Positions 52,355-60,867 of a stretch of DNA of 64,000 nucleotides are shown here, piece by piece. The notes beneath the pieces are model-generated. The model was not told the DNA's origin. It did not search any database and worked only from the letters and a program-made list of their open reading frames with translations. Position 1 is the stretch's first letter; each line of letters begins with the position of its first letter. This DNA comes from Streptomyces ficellus. GTDB taxonomy: Bacteria > Actinomycetota > Actinomycetes > Streptomycetales > Streptomycetaceae. The stretch is taken from the NCBI RefSeq assembly GCF_030406405.1, contig NZ_JAUEPL010000005.1, positions 124,001 through 188,000 of the forward strand, read 5' to 3'. The translations under genes were made by a program, and so were the position numbers.

Positions 52355-53686
52355 GTGAGCGAGTCGAGCACGGCGCGGACAGCAACCGTCACGGGCGAGG
52401 ACGAGGTCGTCGGCCTCTGCCGCGACCTGATCCGGATCGACACCAGCAACTACGGCGACCACTCGGGCCCGGGGGAGCGGGCGGCCGCCGAGTACGTCGC
52501 CGAGAAGCTCGCCGAGGTGGGGCTCGAACCCACGATCATCGAGTCCCACCGGGGGCGCGCGTCCACCGTGGCGCGGATCGAGGGCGAGGACCCCTCCCGG
52601 CCCGCGCTCCTGATCCATGGCCACACCGACGTCGTGCCCGCCAACGCCGAGGACTGGACGCACCACCCGTTCTCCGGCGAGATCGCGGACGGCTGCGTCT
52701 GGGGCCGCGGCGCGGTGGACATGAAGGACATGGACGCGATGACGCTGGCGGTGGTACGGGACAGGCTGCGCAGCGGCCGCAAGCCCCCGCGCGACATCGT
52801 GCTGGCGTTCCTCGCCGACGAGGAGGCGGGCGGCACCTACGGCGCCCGCCACCTCGTCGACAAGCACCCCGGCCTCTTCGAGGGCGTCACCGAGGCGATC
52901 GGCGAGGTCGGCGGCTTCTCCTTCACCGTCAACGAGAACCTGCGCCTCTACCTGGTCGAGACCGCCCAGAAGGGCATGCACTGGATGCGGCTCACCGTGG
53001 ACGGCACCGCCGGGCACGGCTCGATGACCAACACCGACAACGCCATCACCGAGCTGTGCGAGGCGGTGGGGCGGCTCGGCCGGCACACCTGGCCGGTACG
53101 GGTCACCAAGACCGTACGGTCCTTCCTCGACGAGCTGTCCGACGCGCTCGGCACCCCGCTGGACCCCGAGGACATGGACGCCACCCTCGCCAAGCTCGGC
53201 GGCATCGCCAAGATGATCGGCGCCACGCTGCGCAACTCCGCCGCCCCGACCATGCTCGGCGCGGGCTACAAGGTCAACGTCATCCCGGGCCAGGCCACCG
53301 CGCACGTCGACGGGCGCTTCCTGCCTGGGTACGAGGAGGAGTTCCTGGCCGACCTCGACCGGATCCTCGGGCCGCGCGTCCGGCGCGAGGACGTGCACGG
53401 CGACAAGGCGCTGGAGACCAGCTTCGACGGCGACCTGGTGGACGCCATGCAGTCGGCGCTGAAGGCCGAGGACCCCATCGCCCGGGCCGTGCCGTACATG
53501 CTCTCCGGCGGCACGGACGCCAAGTCCTTCGACGACCTCGGCATCCGGTGCTTCGGCTTCGCGCCGCTGCGGCTGCCGCCGGAGCTCGACTTCGCCGGCA
53601 TGTTCCACGGCGTGGACGAGCGCGTGCCGGTGGAGGGCCTGAAATTCGGCGTACGGGTGCTGGACCGCTTCATCGACGCGAGCTGA
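52355..53686 (+). CDS. M20 family metallopeptidase
   Basis: A 443-residue dinuclear-zinc peptidase/deacylase of the M20 (ArgE/DapE/carboxypeptidase G2) family. [11 protein letters not shown] gives the first zinc site, [11 protein letters not shown] the bridging Asp, and [10 protein letters not shown] the catalytic Glu. GTAGHGSM is in the dimerisation lid, and SGGTDAKSF the last ligand region. It hydrolyses amides in peptides or acylated amino acids. GTG 52355 is chosen because GGGAGG is eight bases before it; an ATG at 52316 is less likely. It is close upstream of the chaplin genes, as I recall in other streptomycetes. Confidence 0.9.
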   Translation: MSESSTARTATVTGEDEVVGLCRDLIRIDTSNYGDHSGPGERAAAEYVAEKLAEVGLEPTIIESHRGRASTVARIEGEDPSRPALLIHGHTDVVPANAEDWTHHPFSGEIADGCVWGRGAVDMKDMDAMTLAVVRDRLRSGRKPPRDIVLAFLADEEAGGTYGARHLVDKHPGLFEGVTEAIGEVGGFSFTVNENLRLYLVETAQKGMHWMRLTVDGTAGHGSMTNTDNAITELCEAVGRLGRHTWPVRVTKTVRSFLDELSDALGTPLDPEDMDATLAKLGGIAKMIGATLRNSAAPTMLGAGYKVNVIPGQATAHVDGRFLPGYEEEFLADLDRILGPRVRREDVHGDKALETSFDGDLVDAMQSALKAEDPIARAVPYMLSGGTDAKSFDDLGIRCFGFAPLRLPPELDFAGMFHGVDERVPVEGLKFGVRVLDRFIDAS

Positions 53687-53790
53687 AGATCCGCAATAGT
53701 CGGCTGAAACGACACTCCAATAATCGCCCGCGTGTGCACACCTGACCGAAAAGGGTGAACGGAGTCATCCGGACGTAGCCCGATTACCTC

Positions 53791-53804
53791 CCTGTCGTTA
53801 CAGG
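53791..53804. promoter_or_regulatory. Small hairpin ahead of chpH
   Basis: CCTGT-CGTT-ACAGG, a perfect 5-bp stem, lies 46 bases before the chpH start. It may be part of a promoter (BldN-type chaplin promoters lie in such regions) or of the leader. Confidence 0.35.
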
Positions 53805-53849
53805 TGATGCGGTCCGCGGCTGGGATCGCATTGCCAACAAGGAGGAATA

Positions 53850-54083
53850 ATGATCAAGAAGGTCGCCGCTGTCGCGGCTGCCACGGGCGGTCTGGTGCTG
53901 GCGGGCGCGGGCATGGCCGTCGCCGACGCCGGTGCGTCGGGTGCCGCCGTCGGTTCCCCCGGCGTCATCTCGGGCAACGTCGTCCAGGTGCCGATCCACG
54001 TGCCGGTCAACGTCTGCGGCAACACGGTGAACGTCATCGGCCTGCTGAACCCGGCCTTCGGCAACGTCTGCATCAACGACTGA
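53850..54083 (+). CDS. chpH: Short chaplin (ChpH type)
   Basis: A 77-residue secreted protein. A signal peptide (KKVAAVAAATGGLVLAGAGMAVA) is followed by one chaplin domain, SGNVVQVPIHVPVNVCGNTVN and VIGLLNPAFGNVC, with the two Cys that form a disulphide in ChpH-type chaplins. Chaplins assemble into amyloid-like surface films that let aerial hyphae escape the aqueous medium. The gene has an excellent ribosome site (AAGGAGG) eight bases before ATG 53850. It is followed by chpC, as in other streptomycetes. Confidence 0.95.
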   Translation: MIKKVAAVAAATGGLVLAGAGMAVADAGASGAAVGSPGVISGNVVQVPIHVPVNVCGNTVNVIGLLNPAFGNVCIND

Positions 54084-54131
54084 CGCGTTCACTGACGTTG
54101 AGTCTCAACCCTTAGTGGTGTGAGCCCGGCT

Positions 54132-54164
54132 GGCCCCGGAGTGCGTGCCATGCACTCCGGGGCC
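54132..54164 (+). terminator. Stem-loop between chpH and chpC
   Basis: GGCCCCGGAGTGC (54132-54144) pairs with GCACTCCGGGGCC (54152-54164), 13 bp with a seven-base loop, 49 bases after the chpH stop. It should give chpH its own transcript. Confidence 0.85.
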
Positions 54165-54232
54165 GGTGGGCATTCGGCCTCCGGGCGCTGTGCCCGGGGG
54201 TATTCCGGAGCCTAGAAGGCAGGGAACAAGCT

Positions 54233-55030
54233 ATGCGACAGGTCACGCGAAAGGGCCTGACCATCGTGGCGGCCGCGGGTGGCGTGCTCGCCCTCGGTGG
54301 CGGATACGCCCAGGCGCACACCGGCGCGGACGCCCATGGGGCCGCGTCGAACTCCCCGGGCATCGCGTCCGGGAACTCCGTCCAGGCACCGGTGAGTGTG
54401 CCGGTGAACGCGTGCGGTAACACCGTGAACGTCGTCGGGGCCCTCAACCCGTCGTTCGGGAACAAGTGCGTCAACAAGTCGAGCGGCGCCAAGGCGCACG
54501 GTACGACCAGCAACTCACCCGGTGTCGCCTCCGGCAACAACGTCCAGGCGCCGGTGAGCGTCCCGGTGAACGCGTGCGGCAACACTGTCGACGTGGTGGG
54601 GGCGCTCAACCCGTCGATGGGCAACAGCTGCGGCAACGGACACCCGCACAAGCCCGGTAAGCCGGGAGAACCCGGAAAGCCGGGAGAGCCCGGAAAGCCG
54701 GGAGAGCCGGGCAAGCCCGGTAACCCGGACCAGCCCGGCAACCCCGGGAACCCCGACGAGCCGGGCAACCCCGGTAACCCGGACGAGCCCGGCACCCCCG
54801 AGCCCGACGAGCCCGGCAAGCCGGGTACGCCGGACCGCCCGGACACCCCCGGTCAGCCCGGTTCGCCGATCGAGCCGAACGAGCCCGGCCCGCAGACCGT
54901 CACGCCGCCCCAGGGCGACGAGGAGCTCGCGCTGACCGGGGCGGCTCCGCTCGGGCTGCTGATCCCGGCCGGCGCGGGTCTGCTGCTCGGGGGCACGGTC
55001 CTCTACCGTCGCGCCCGGCAGTCCGCGTAG
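54233..55030 (+). CDS. chpC: Long chaplin with cell-wall sorting signal (ChpC type)
   Basis: A 265-residue secreted protein. The signal peptide ends near residue 28 (GGGYAQAH). Two chaplin domains follow (~40-80 and ~95-135), each with [16 protein letters not shown] and paired Cys. The spacer is a repeat of [12 protein letters not shown] units (~142-210). The C-terminus [16 protein letters not shown], a hydrophobic helix and RRAR form an LAXTG signal for sortase (SrtE type). It anchors the chaplin layer to peptidoglycan. ATG 54233 is the only in-frame Met; the upstream AAGGCAGGG is a weak ribosome site. Confidence 0.95.
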   Translation: MRQVTRKGLTIVAAAGGVLALGGGYAQAHTGADAHGAASNSPGIASGNSVQAPVSVPVNACGNTVNVVGALNPSFGNKCVNKSSGAKAHGTTSNSPGVASGNNVQAPVSVPVNACGNTVDVVGALNPSMGNSCGNGHPHKPGKPGEPGKPGEPGKPGEPGKPGNPDQPGNPGNPDEPGNPGNPDEPGTPEPDEPGKPGTPDRPDTPGQPGSPIEPNEPGPQTVTPPQGDEELALTGAAPLGLLIPAGAGLLLGGTVLYRRARQSA

Positions 55031-55087
55031 GCACGCCGCGTAACCGCCCCGAGCGGTCGGGGCGGAGGCGACGGAGCGGATACGACA

Positions 55088-55117
55088 GAGCGGGCCTCGC
55101 TTTCGCGGGGCCCGCTC
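55088..55117. terminator. Bidirectional stem-loop after chpC
   Basis: GAGCGGGCCTCGC and GCGGGGCCCGCTC form a 13-bp stem (one G-U) with loop TTTC. It lies between chpC and the convergent DUF5703 gene. Confidence 0.85.
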
Positions 55118-55134
55118 CGTGCTGCTCGTCACCC

Positions 55135-55323
55135 TCACCAGGTGGCGCGCACCTGACGGATGATGCGCCGGCGCAGCCGCACCCTGCGGCTGCCGTCCCG
55201 GTGCAGCATCAGTCGGTCCAACTCCCAGTGTCCGTACTCGGCATGGTCGGTCAGCAGACGGGTCGCCTCCTTGCGGGACACCCCGCGAGGTACGTACACG
55301 TCGACAAATTCGTATTCCGGCAT
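55135..55323 (-). CDS. DUF5703 family protein
   Basis: A 62-residue protein starting MPEYEFVDVYVPRGVSRKEA, with HAEYGHWELDRL and a basic C-terminal RRVRLRRRIIRQVRATW. It matches the small actinobacterial DUF5703 family of unknown function. It is divergent from the next gene with 47 bases between starts. Confidence 0.75.
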   Translation of the reverse strand: MPEYEFVDVYVPRGVSRKEATRLLTDHAEYGHWELDRLMLHRDGSRRVRLRRRIIRQVRATW

Positions 55324-55370
55324 CGCATCTATTGTGCGTCCAGTGGCCCGGTACGGATAGCGTCTACAGT

Positions 55371-56030
55371 ATGTCTGATGCTGCGCAGCCCACCGCTGCC
55401 GAGGTACGTGCCGCCGCCGAGGCGGTCAAAGCCGCACTGGACCGTCACCTTGAGGCGGTCGAGAACCGCACCGGTGATGACGACCCGGCCGTCTACGCCG
55501 CCTTCAATGCCCTCGCCGCCGCCGCCGAGGCCTACGACGAGCGGCTCTACGACCGGTACGACGAGGTCACGCCCTTCGAGATCCCCGGCGTGGAGGATTC
55601 CCTCCCGCCGTACGAGGGCCCCGAGGAACCGAACGCGGTGACCGTGCTGATCCGCCGCGACTACGCGGTGGTGGAGCCGCAGCGGCTGCTGGCCCAGTCC
55701 CAGCGCATCGCGGACGTGGACCGGGAGGACGACGGCACGGAAACCCCCGCCTTGGTGGGGACGAGCGTGCACGCGGCGCTCGGGGTGCTCTTCGGGGAGT
55801 ACGAACCGGACGAGATCGCGTCCCGGCACAAGGAGTTCGGCCTGGAGGAGGGCGACTCCACGCTCTGGGTCGCGGCGGCGGACGAGCTCCCCGAGCCGGG
55901 CGAGTGGCTCAGCACCCCCTTCGACCAGGCCGACCCGAGCCGGGTGATCTGCCGCTTCGACGTGAGCGCGGTCTTCGACGAGGACGACATCCACGGGGGC
56001 CCGGACGTCACCGGCCTGGACACCCCCTGA
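55371..56030 (+). CDS. Conserved actinobacterial hypothetical protein
   Basis: A 219-residue acidic, soluble protein with no recognised catalytic motif. The N-terminal region is helical, with AAAEAVKAALDRHLEAVE, and the middle has VTVLIRRDYAVVEPQRLLAQ. There is no signal peptide or membrane segment. ATG 55371 lacks a ribosome site; TAGCGT lies seven bases before it, suggesting a leaderless transcript. It lies next to the RecD-like gene, convergent, with a 16-bp terminator between them. By its conserved look it seems part of the Streptomyces core, but I cannot name a role. Confidence 0.7.
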   Translation: MSDAAQPTAAEVRAAAEAVKAALDRHLEAVENRTGDDDPAVYAAFNALAAAAEAYDERLYDRYDEVTPFEIPGVEDSLPPYEGPEEPNAVTVLIRRDYAVVEPQRLLAQSQRIADVDREDDGTETPALVGTSVHAALGVLFGEYEPDEIASRHKEFGLEEGDSTLWVAAADELPEPGEWLSTPFDQADPSRVICRFDVSAVFDEDDIHGGPDVTGLDTP

Positions 56031-56077
56031 CACCTCCTGACACCCACTGACGCCCGCTGACCCCCTGACCCCGCTGA

Positions 56078-56114
56078 CACTCGGCCCCGGCGCCCGGCGC
56101 GCCGGGGCCGAGTG
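56078..56114. terminator. Bidirectional terminator
   Basis: CACTCGGCCCCGGCGC (56078-56093) pairs with GCGCCGGGGCCGAGTG (56099-56114), a perfect 16-bp stem with a five-base loop between two convergent genes. Confidence 0.9.
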
Positions 56115-56119
56115 CCCGG

Positions 56120-58384
56120 TCAGGCTTCCGGCGGCGTGGACAGCAGCGCCTCCAGGAGGGTGCGCAGGCGGGTGGTGCGGGGGCGGGGCGGGGTCTCCTT
56201 GACCGCGTGGGGCAGCGCCTGGTCCACACCCTGCACCACCGACAGGTGCCGCTCACCGCGGCCGAACGCGGTGTAGACCCAGGCGCGGTCCAGGGCCCGC
56301 GCCGCGTCGCCGGGCAGGACGACGACGGCCGCCGGCCAGCGCATCCCCACCGCCTGGTGCGCGGTCAGCGCCCAGCCGTGGCGCAGTGCCGACTCCACCC
56401 GCTCCTTCGGTACGACGACGGGCTCGCCCTCGCAGTCCAGGCGCAGCCCCGCCGCGTCCGCCGAGAGCACCGTGCCGGGCACCGTCCGGCCCGGCGTCGG
56501 GGCGTAGGCGATCCGGTCGCCCGGGTCGAACCCGCCGAATCGTCCCGGGCCCGGGTTCAGCCGCTGCTTCAGCGCGGCGTTCAGCGCACGCGTCCCCGCC
56601 GAGCCGCCATGGCCGACCGTGATCACCCGGGTCTGCTCCGCCGGCACCCCGATCGCCCGGGGCACCGAGTCCGCGACCAGCTGCACCGTGCGGTGCACGG
56701 CCTCGCCCGCGTCCCGTACCGGGACGATCACCACCTCCTTGCCCGGCGCCTCCACCTGATGGAGCTCGCCGATCCCGATCCCCGAGACCAGCTCCCCGAT
56801 CGGCCCCGGATCGGGCGTCCGTGACGCGACGTGCGGGCACACCCGCGCCGCCAGGACGTCCGCGAAGACCCGCCCCGCGCCGGCCGACCACAGCACGCCC
56901 GGGTCGCCGCTCAGCACCAGACGGCACCCGTCCGGCAGGGACTCCACCAGCATCGCGGCGGTCTCGACGTCCAGCTGCGGGGCGTCCAGCACGACCAGCA
57001 GGTCCAGTGCGAGCGCGCCGTCCTCGTCCCGGCCGGGGCTTTCCGTCCCGGACAGCAGGCCATGGACGGTCACCGCCGCCACGTCCGCGCCCAGCCTGCG
57101 GCGGCCGTTCTCCGTGTACGTCGCCACGGCGGCCCGCAGCCCCAGCCCGCGCGCCGCCTCCGCCAGGGCTGCCGCCTCGGCCCGTGCCGCTTCGCCCCCC
57201 GTATGTGTGACCAGCCCGTGCCCGGCGACCGCCCGGATCAGCTCGGCCACCGGCGCTGCGGCCTCCCACCGGCTGTCCGGCCCCGTCCTGGCCAGTCGCG
57301 CCAGTCCGTCCGCGAGGCTCTCCTCCGCCAGCGCGTACCGGTCCAGCCCGATCAGCACCGGCGTCGGCTCGGCGCTCTCCTCGACGGCCGGCTCCTCGTC
57401 CACCGGCTCGTCCTGCCCCTCGTGCCCCTCGTGGAACACCAGCACCGCGCCCTCGGCGATCGCGTGCCGGACCGCCTCCTCCGGCTCCGGCACCGCGTGC
57501 TCGGCCAACGCCGTACGCAAGGCCGCCGCCTCCAGCGCCGTGTGCCCCTGGAGGGCCGCCCGCTGGAGCAGCCACCCGACCAGCGCGACCGTCCTGCGCT
57601 CGTCCCCGGGACCGCACTCCGCGCCCAGCAGCGCCCGCGCGAAACCGTCGGCCTGCTCCGGGCGCACCCCGGGCACCGCCAGCAACTGCCACGGGTCCTC
57701 CCGCAGCGCGTCCGCCGCCGTCCGGCCGAGCACCGTGGCCACCTGCTCGGCGAGCGACGCGGGCGCACCGCCCTCGGCCAGCACCGCCCGCACGGCCGCG
57801 ATGTCCTCGGGCGCGGCCGTCCGCGCCGGACGGGCGGGCGCGGGGGAGTCGTAGAAGGTCGTACCGGACTTCTCGCCGCTCTCCACGGCCCGTACCGCCG
57901 CGAGCAGGTCCGCGGCCCGGCCGCTCAGCTTGCCGCCGGCCGCGATGGTCCCGCCCTTCTCGGCCTTGCGCTGCTCGATGCGCGCCCGAAGCTCCCGCTG
58001 CGCCGCAAGCTCCGCCTCCGCCTCCGAGACGGCGCCTGCCTCTGAGACGGCCTCCGCCTCCGACACGGCCTCCGCCTCGGACACGGCGCCCGCCTCCGAG
58101 ACGGCGCCCGCCTCTGAGACGGCGTCTGCCTCTGAGACGGCCTCCGAGACGGCCCCCGCCTCGGCCGCGTCGCCCTCCGGCGCGGCCGTGCCCTCCTCGC
58201 CGCCGTGCTCGGGCGCACCCGTGTCACCGCCGCCCCCGGCCTCCTCCGGCGGCGCCGGGACGGCAGCGGAACCGCCCGGCTCCGCACCCTCCGCGGCAGC
58301 GGGCACGGCGGCGGGGGTGACGGAGGTGGCGTCCTGGTCGTCCGCCGAGGGGCCGGGGGTTGCGCCCCGGGGAAGCGCGGTCAC
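56120..58384 (-). CDS. RecD2-like helix-hairpin-helix protein with degenerate ATPase motifs
   Basis: A 754-residue protein. Residues 1-~140 are low complexity, with ~6-residue SEAGAV/SEAEAV repeats. Then follow RecD2-like helix-hairpin-helix parts (REDPWQLLAVPGVRPEQADG, VGWLLQRAALQGHT). In the helicase core the expected GGPGTGKT is replaced by VTHTGGEAARAE, the Walker B DE(A/S) becomes VVLDAPQLD, and motif VI is ALTAHQAVGMRWPA, lacking the K/S/Q set. So it looks like a catalytically dead RecD-like protein, perhaps a structural or regulatory one. GTG 58384 overlaps the upstream AKR gene's stop by four bases. Confidence 0.75.
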   Translation of the reverse strand: MTALPRGATPGPSADDQDATSVTPAAVPAAAEGAEPGGSAAVPAPPEEAGGGGDTGAPEHGGEEGTAAPEGDAAEAGAVSEAVSEADAVSEAGAVSEAGAVSEAEAVSEAEAVSEAGAVSEAEAELAAQRELRARIEQRKAEKGGTIAAGGKLSGRAADLLAAVRAVESGEKSGTTFYDSPAPARPARTAAPEDIAAVRAVLAEGGAPASLAEQVATVLGRTAADALREDPWQLLAVPGVRPEQADGFARALLGAECGPGDERRTVALVGWLLQRAALQGHTALEAAALRTALAEHAVPEPEEAVRHAIAEGAVLVFHEGHEGQDEPVDEEPAVEESAEPTPVLIGLDRYALAEESLADGLARLARTGPDSRWEAAAPVAELIRAVAGHGLVTHTGGEAARAEAAALAEAARGLGLRAAVATYTENGRRRLGADVAAVTVHGLLSGTESPGRDEDGALALDLLVVLDAPQLDVETAAMLVESLPDGCRLVLSGDPGVLWSAGAGRVFADVLAARVCPHVASRTPDPGPIGELVSGIGIGELHQVEAPGKEVVIVPVRDAGEAVHRTVQLVADSVPRAIGVPAEQTRVITVGHGGSAGTRALNAALKQRLNPGPGRFGGFDPGDRIAYAPTPGRTVPGTVLSADAAGLRLDCEGEPVVVPKERVESALRHGWALTAHQAVGMRWPAAVVVLPGDAARALDRAWVYTAFGRGERHLSVVQGVDQALPHAVKETPPRPRTTRLRTLLEALLSTPPEA

Positions 58385-59364
58385 AGCGTGCTCCAGTCCT
58401 GATCGGGATAGCGGTGCACGGGCGCCGACACATCGTCGAGCGCCCGGCGGATCTCGTCAGGAAGACTAAGCGCCTCCACTGACAACGCGGCCGTGAGCTG
58501 CTGCGCGGTGCGCGCGCCCACGACCGGCGCCACGACCCCCGGCCGGTCCCGCACCCACGCCAGCGCCACCTGGAGCGGCGTGGCGGCCAGCCCGTCCGCC
58601 GCCGTGATGACCGCGTCCACGATCCGGGTCGCCGAGTCGTCCAGGTACGGTTCCACGAACGGTGCCAGCCGGTCCGACGCGCCCCGCGAATCGGACGGCG
58701 TGGCGTGCCGGTACTTGCCCGTCAGCACCCCGCGCCCCAGCGGCGACGACGGCAGCAGCCCGACGCCCAGGTCCAGCGCGGCGGGCAGCACCTCCCGCTC
58801 CACGCCCCGCTGGAGCAGCGAGTACTCCATCTGCGTACTGGCCAGGCGTGCCCGCACGCCCGGCGACGCCAGCTGCCAGGTCGCCGCCTTCGCCAGCTGC
58901 CACCCGCAGAAGTTCGACACCCCCACATACCGCGCCCGCCCGCTGCTGACCGCGATGTCCAGGGCCTGGAGCGTCTCTTCCAGCGGCGTCTCCGGGTCGA
59001 AGGCGTGGACCTGCCACAGATCCACGTAGTCCGTCCCCAGCCGCGTCAGCGACGCGTCCAGCGCCGCCAGCAGATGGCCGCGCGAACCGTCGAACCGCCG
59101 GTCCGGGTCGGGCACGCTGCCCGCCTTCGTCGCGAGGACCAGGTCGTGCCGCGGCACCAGCCGCTCCACGAGCTGCCCGAGCAGATACTCGGCCTCGCCG
59201 CCCCCGTACACGTCCGCCGTGTCGATGAGCGTCCCGCCCGCCTCCCAGAACACCTTCAACTGGTCGGCGGCGTCGTGCTCGTCGGTGTCCCGCCCCCAGG
59301 TCAGGGTGCCGAGGCCGATCCGGGACACGCGCAGACCGGTACGGCCGAGATGCCTCTGCTCCAT
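58381..59364 (-). CDS. Aldo/keto reductase
   Basis: A 327-residue AKR. GLGTLTWGRDTD near residue 17, LIDTADVYGGGEAE with the catalytic Asp/Tyr near 50, LATKAGS with the Lys near 80, and WQVHAFD with the His near 120 give the AKR catalytic tetrad. It reduces carbonyls with NADPH. Its stop overlaps the RecD-like start (GTGA), so the two are in one operon although there is no obvious functional link. ATG 59364, divergent from the LLM-type oxidoreductase gene. Confidence 0.93.
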   Translation of the reverse strand: MEQRHLGRTGLRVSRIGLGTLTWGRDTDEHDAADQLKVFWEAGGTLIDTADVYGGGEAEYLLGQLVERLVPRHDLVLATKAGSVPDPDRRFDGSRGHLLAALDASLTRLGTDYVDLWQVHAFDPETPLEETLQALDIAVSSGRARYVGVSNFCGWQLAKAATWQLASPGVRARLASTQMEYSLLQRGVEREVLPAALDLGVGLLPSSPLGRGVLTGKYRHATPSDSRGASDRLAPFVEPYLDDSATRIVDAVITAADGLAATPLQVALAWVRDRPGVVAPVVGARTAQQLTAALSVEALSLPDEIRRALDDVSAPVHRYPDQDWSTL

Positions 59365-59475
59365 GAGCGCGAGATTACTGGCCAGAGGCCCACGCGCAGA
59401 GAGCCTGTGGACAACTGGCCCGGGCGCCCCCCTGACGGGACGCCGACCTGCGCGCTAGAGTCCGGAACCAGGACG

Positions 59476-59489
59476 TTACTGATCAGTAA
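59476..59489. promoter_or_regulatory. Perfect 14-bp palindrome before the LLM oxidoreductase gene
   Basis: TTACTGATCAGTAA reads the same on both strands. It lies 27 bases before the start and 111 bases from the divergent AKR start. TetR-type regulators often bind such sequences; no TetR gene is adjacent. Confidence 0.6.
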
Positions 59490-59516
59490 ATGAGTCGATG
59501 AGTAAGGGGACCGGCT

Positions 59517-60569
59517 ATGCGGCTCGGCATCAACCTCGGCTACTGGGGTGCGGGCATGGACGGCGACAACCTCGCCGTCGCCCAGGAGGCGGACCGCCTC
59601 GGCTACGACGTGTGCTGGGCCGCCGAGGCGTACGGCTCCGACGCCCCCACCGTCCTCGCCTGGGTGGCCGCACAGACCGAGAACATCGACATCGGCTCCG
59701 CGATCATGCAGATCCCGGCCCGCCAGCCCACCATGACGGCGATGACGGCGGCCACCCTCGACGCGCTCTCCGGCGGCCGCTTCCGCCTCGGCCTCGGCGT
59801 CTCGGGACCCCAGGTCTCCGAGGGCTGGTACGGCGTGAAGTTCGACAAGCCGCTGTCCCGCACCCGTGAGTACGTGGAGATCGTGCGCAAGGCCATGGCC
59901 CGTGAGCGCCTCACCCACGAGGGCGAGCACTGGACGCTGCCGCTGCCCGGTGGCCCGGGCAAGCCGCTGAAGCTGACCGTCCACCCGCAGCGCGAGCACA
60001 TCCCGCTCTACATCGCGGCGATCGGCCCGAAGAACCTGGAGCAGACCGGTGAGATCGCCGACGGCGCCCTGCTGATCTTCCCGTCCGCCGAGCACCTGGA
60101 GGAGACCGCGATCCGCCACCTCCGCGCCGGCCGCGAGAAGGCCGGCAAGACCATGGCGGGCTTCGACGTCGTACCGACCCTCCCGCTGGCCATCGGCGAC
60201 GACGTCAACGCGCTCGCCGACATGTTCCGCCCGTACACCGCGCTGTACGTCGGCGGCATGGGCAGCCGCAAGCAGAACTTCTACAACCAGCTCGCCCAGC
60301 GCATGGGGTACGAGAAGGAAGCCGCCGAGATCCAGGACAAGTACCTCTCCGGCGACAAGGAGGGCGCGGCGGCCGCCGTCCCGCACCGGCTGATCGACCA
60401 GACGACGCTGCTCGGGTCCGTCGAACGGATCGCGGAGCGGATGCGGGCGTACGCGGCGGCCGGTGTCACCACCCTGACCCTGGCCCCGGCCGGCTTCACG
60501 CTCGACGAGCGGATCGCGGCACTGAGGGCCGGGACCGAGGCCCTGGAGCGGGCCGGCCTCGTGGACTAG
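59517..60569 (+). CDS. LLM class F420-dependent oxidoreductase
   Basis: A 350-residue luciferase-like TIM-barrel protein. RLGINLGYWGAGMDGDN begins it, GYDVCWAAEAYGSDA follows, then IGSAIMQIPARQPTMTAM and GRFRLGLGVSGPQVSEGWYG, all typical of the F420-dependent (mer/Rv-type) subgroup. It would transfer hydride between F420H2 and an unknown substrate. ATG 59517 is preceded by AAGGGGA. A perfect palindrome upstream suggests repression. Its end runs into a tandem repeat. Confidence 0.9.
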   Translation: MRLGINLGYWGAGMDGDNLAVAQEADRLGYDVCWAAEAYGSDAPTVLAWVAAQTENIDIGSAIMQIPARQPTMTAMTAATLDALSGGRFRLGLGVSGPQVSEGWYGVKFDKPLSRTREYVEIVRKAMARERLTHEGEHWTLPLPGGPGKPLKLTVHPQREHIPLYIAAIGPKNLEQTGEIADGALLIFPSAEHLEETAIRHLRAGREKAGKTMAGFDVVPTLPLAIGDDVNALADMFRPYTALYVGGMGSRKQNFYNQLAQRMGYEKEAAEIQDKYLSGDKEGAAAAVPHRLIDQTTLLGSVERIAERMRAYAAAGVTTLTLAPAGFTLDERIAALRAGTEALERAGLVD

Positions 60570-60583
60570 GACCCTGCGACCAG

Positions 60584-60633
60584 GAACCAGAAACCGCGAA
60601 CCAGAAACCGCGAACCAGAAACCGCGAACCAGG
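60584..60633. repeat. 14-bp tandem repeat after the LLM gene
   Basis: GAACCAGAAACCGC is repeated perfectly three times from 60584 (60584, 60598, 60612) with a partial fourth at 60626. The rest of the 298-base gap to the ferritin-like gene shows no gene. Confidence 0.85.
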
Positions 60634-60834
60634 ACCTGGGGCCAGGAACCTGGACCAGGGACCTATGAGCAAGCCTGCGGCCGTGGTGGGGGCTCGGGGT
60701 CATCCCCGCCACGGCCGTCACGCTGCACAACGCGCCACGCCCCTTCCCGGTTACTGCCCCAGCGCGTCCGGTACTCCGCCATCCGGCGGACTTGCACGGC
60801 CGAGCTGTTGCCAGGCCCCCGTCGCGGCACTTGA

Positions 60835-60856
60835 CTCGTGCTCACGCGCGCACGAG
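60835..60856. promoter_or_regulatory. Inverted repeat before the ferritin-like gene
   Basis: CTCGTGC-TCACGCGC-GCACGAG, a perfect 7-bp inverted repeat, ends 11 bases before the ATG. It overlaps the region of the ribosome site and may be an operator or leader hairpin. Confidence 0.45.
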
Positions 60857-60867
60857 AGGTGGCATTG

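Noticed and set aside
53850..55030. The two small exported proteins as a peptide antibiotic cluster
   Set aside because: Both have clear chaplin domains and ChpC has a sortase signal; no modifying enzymes are present.
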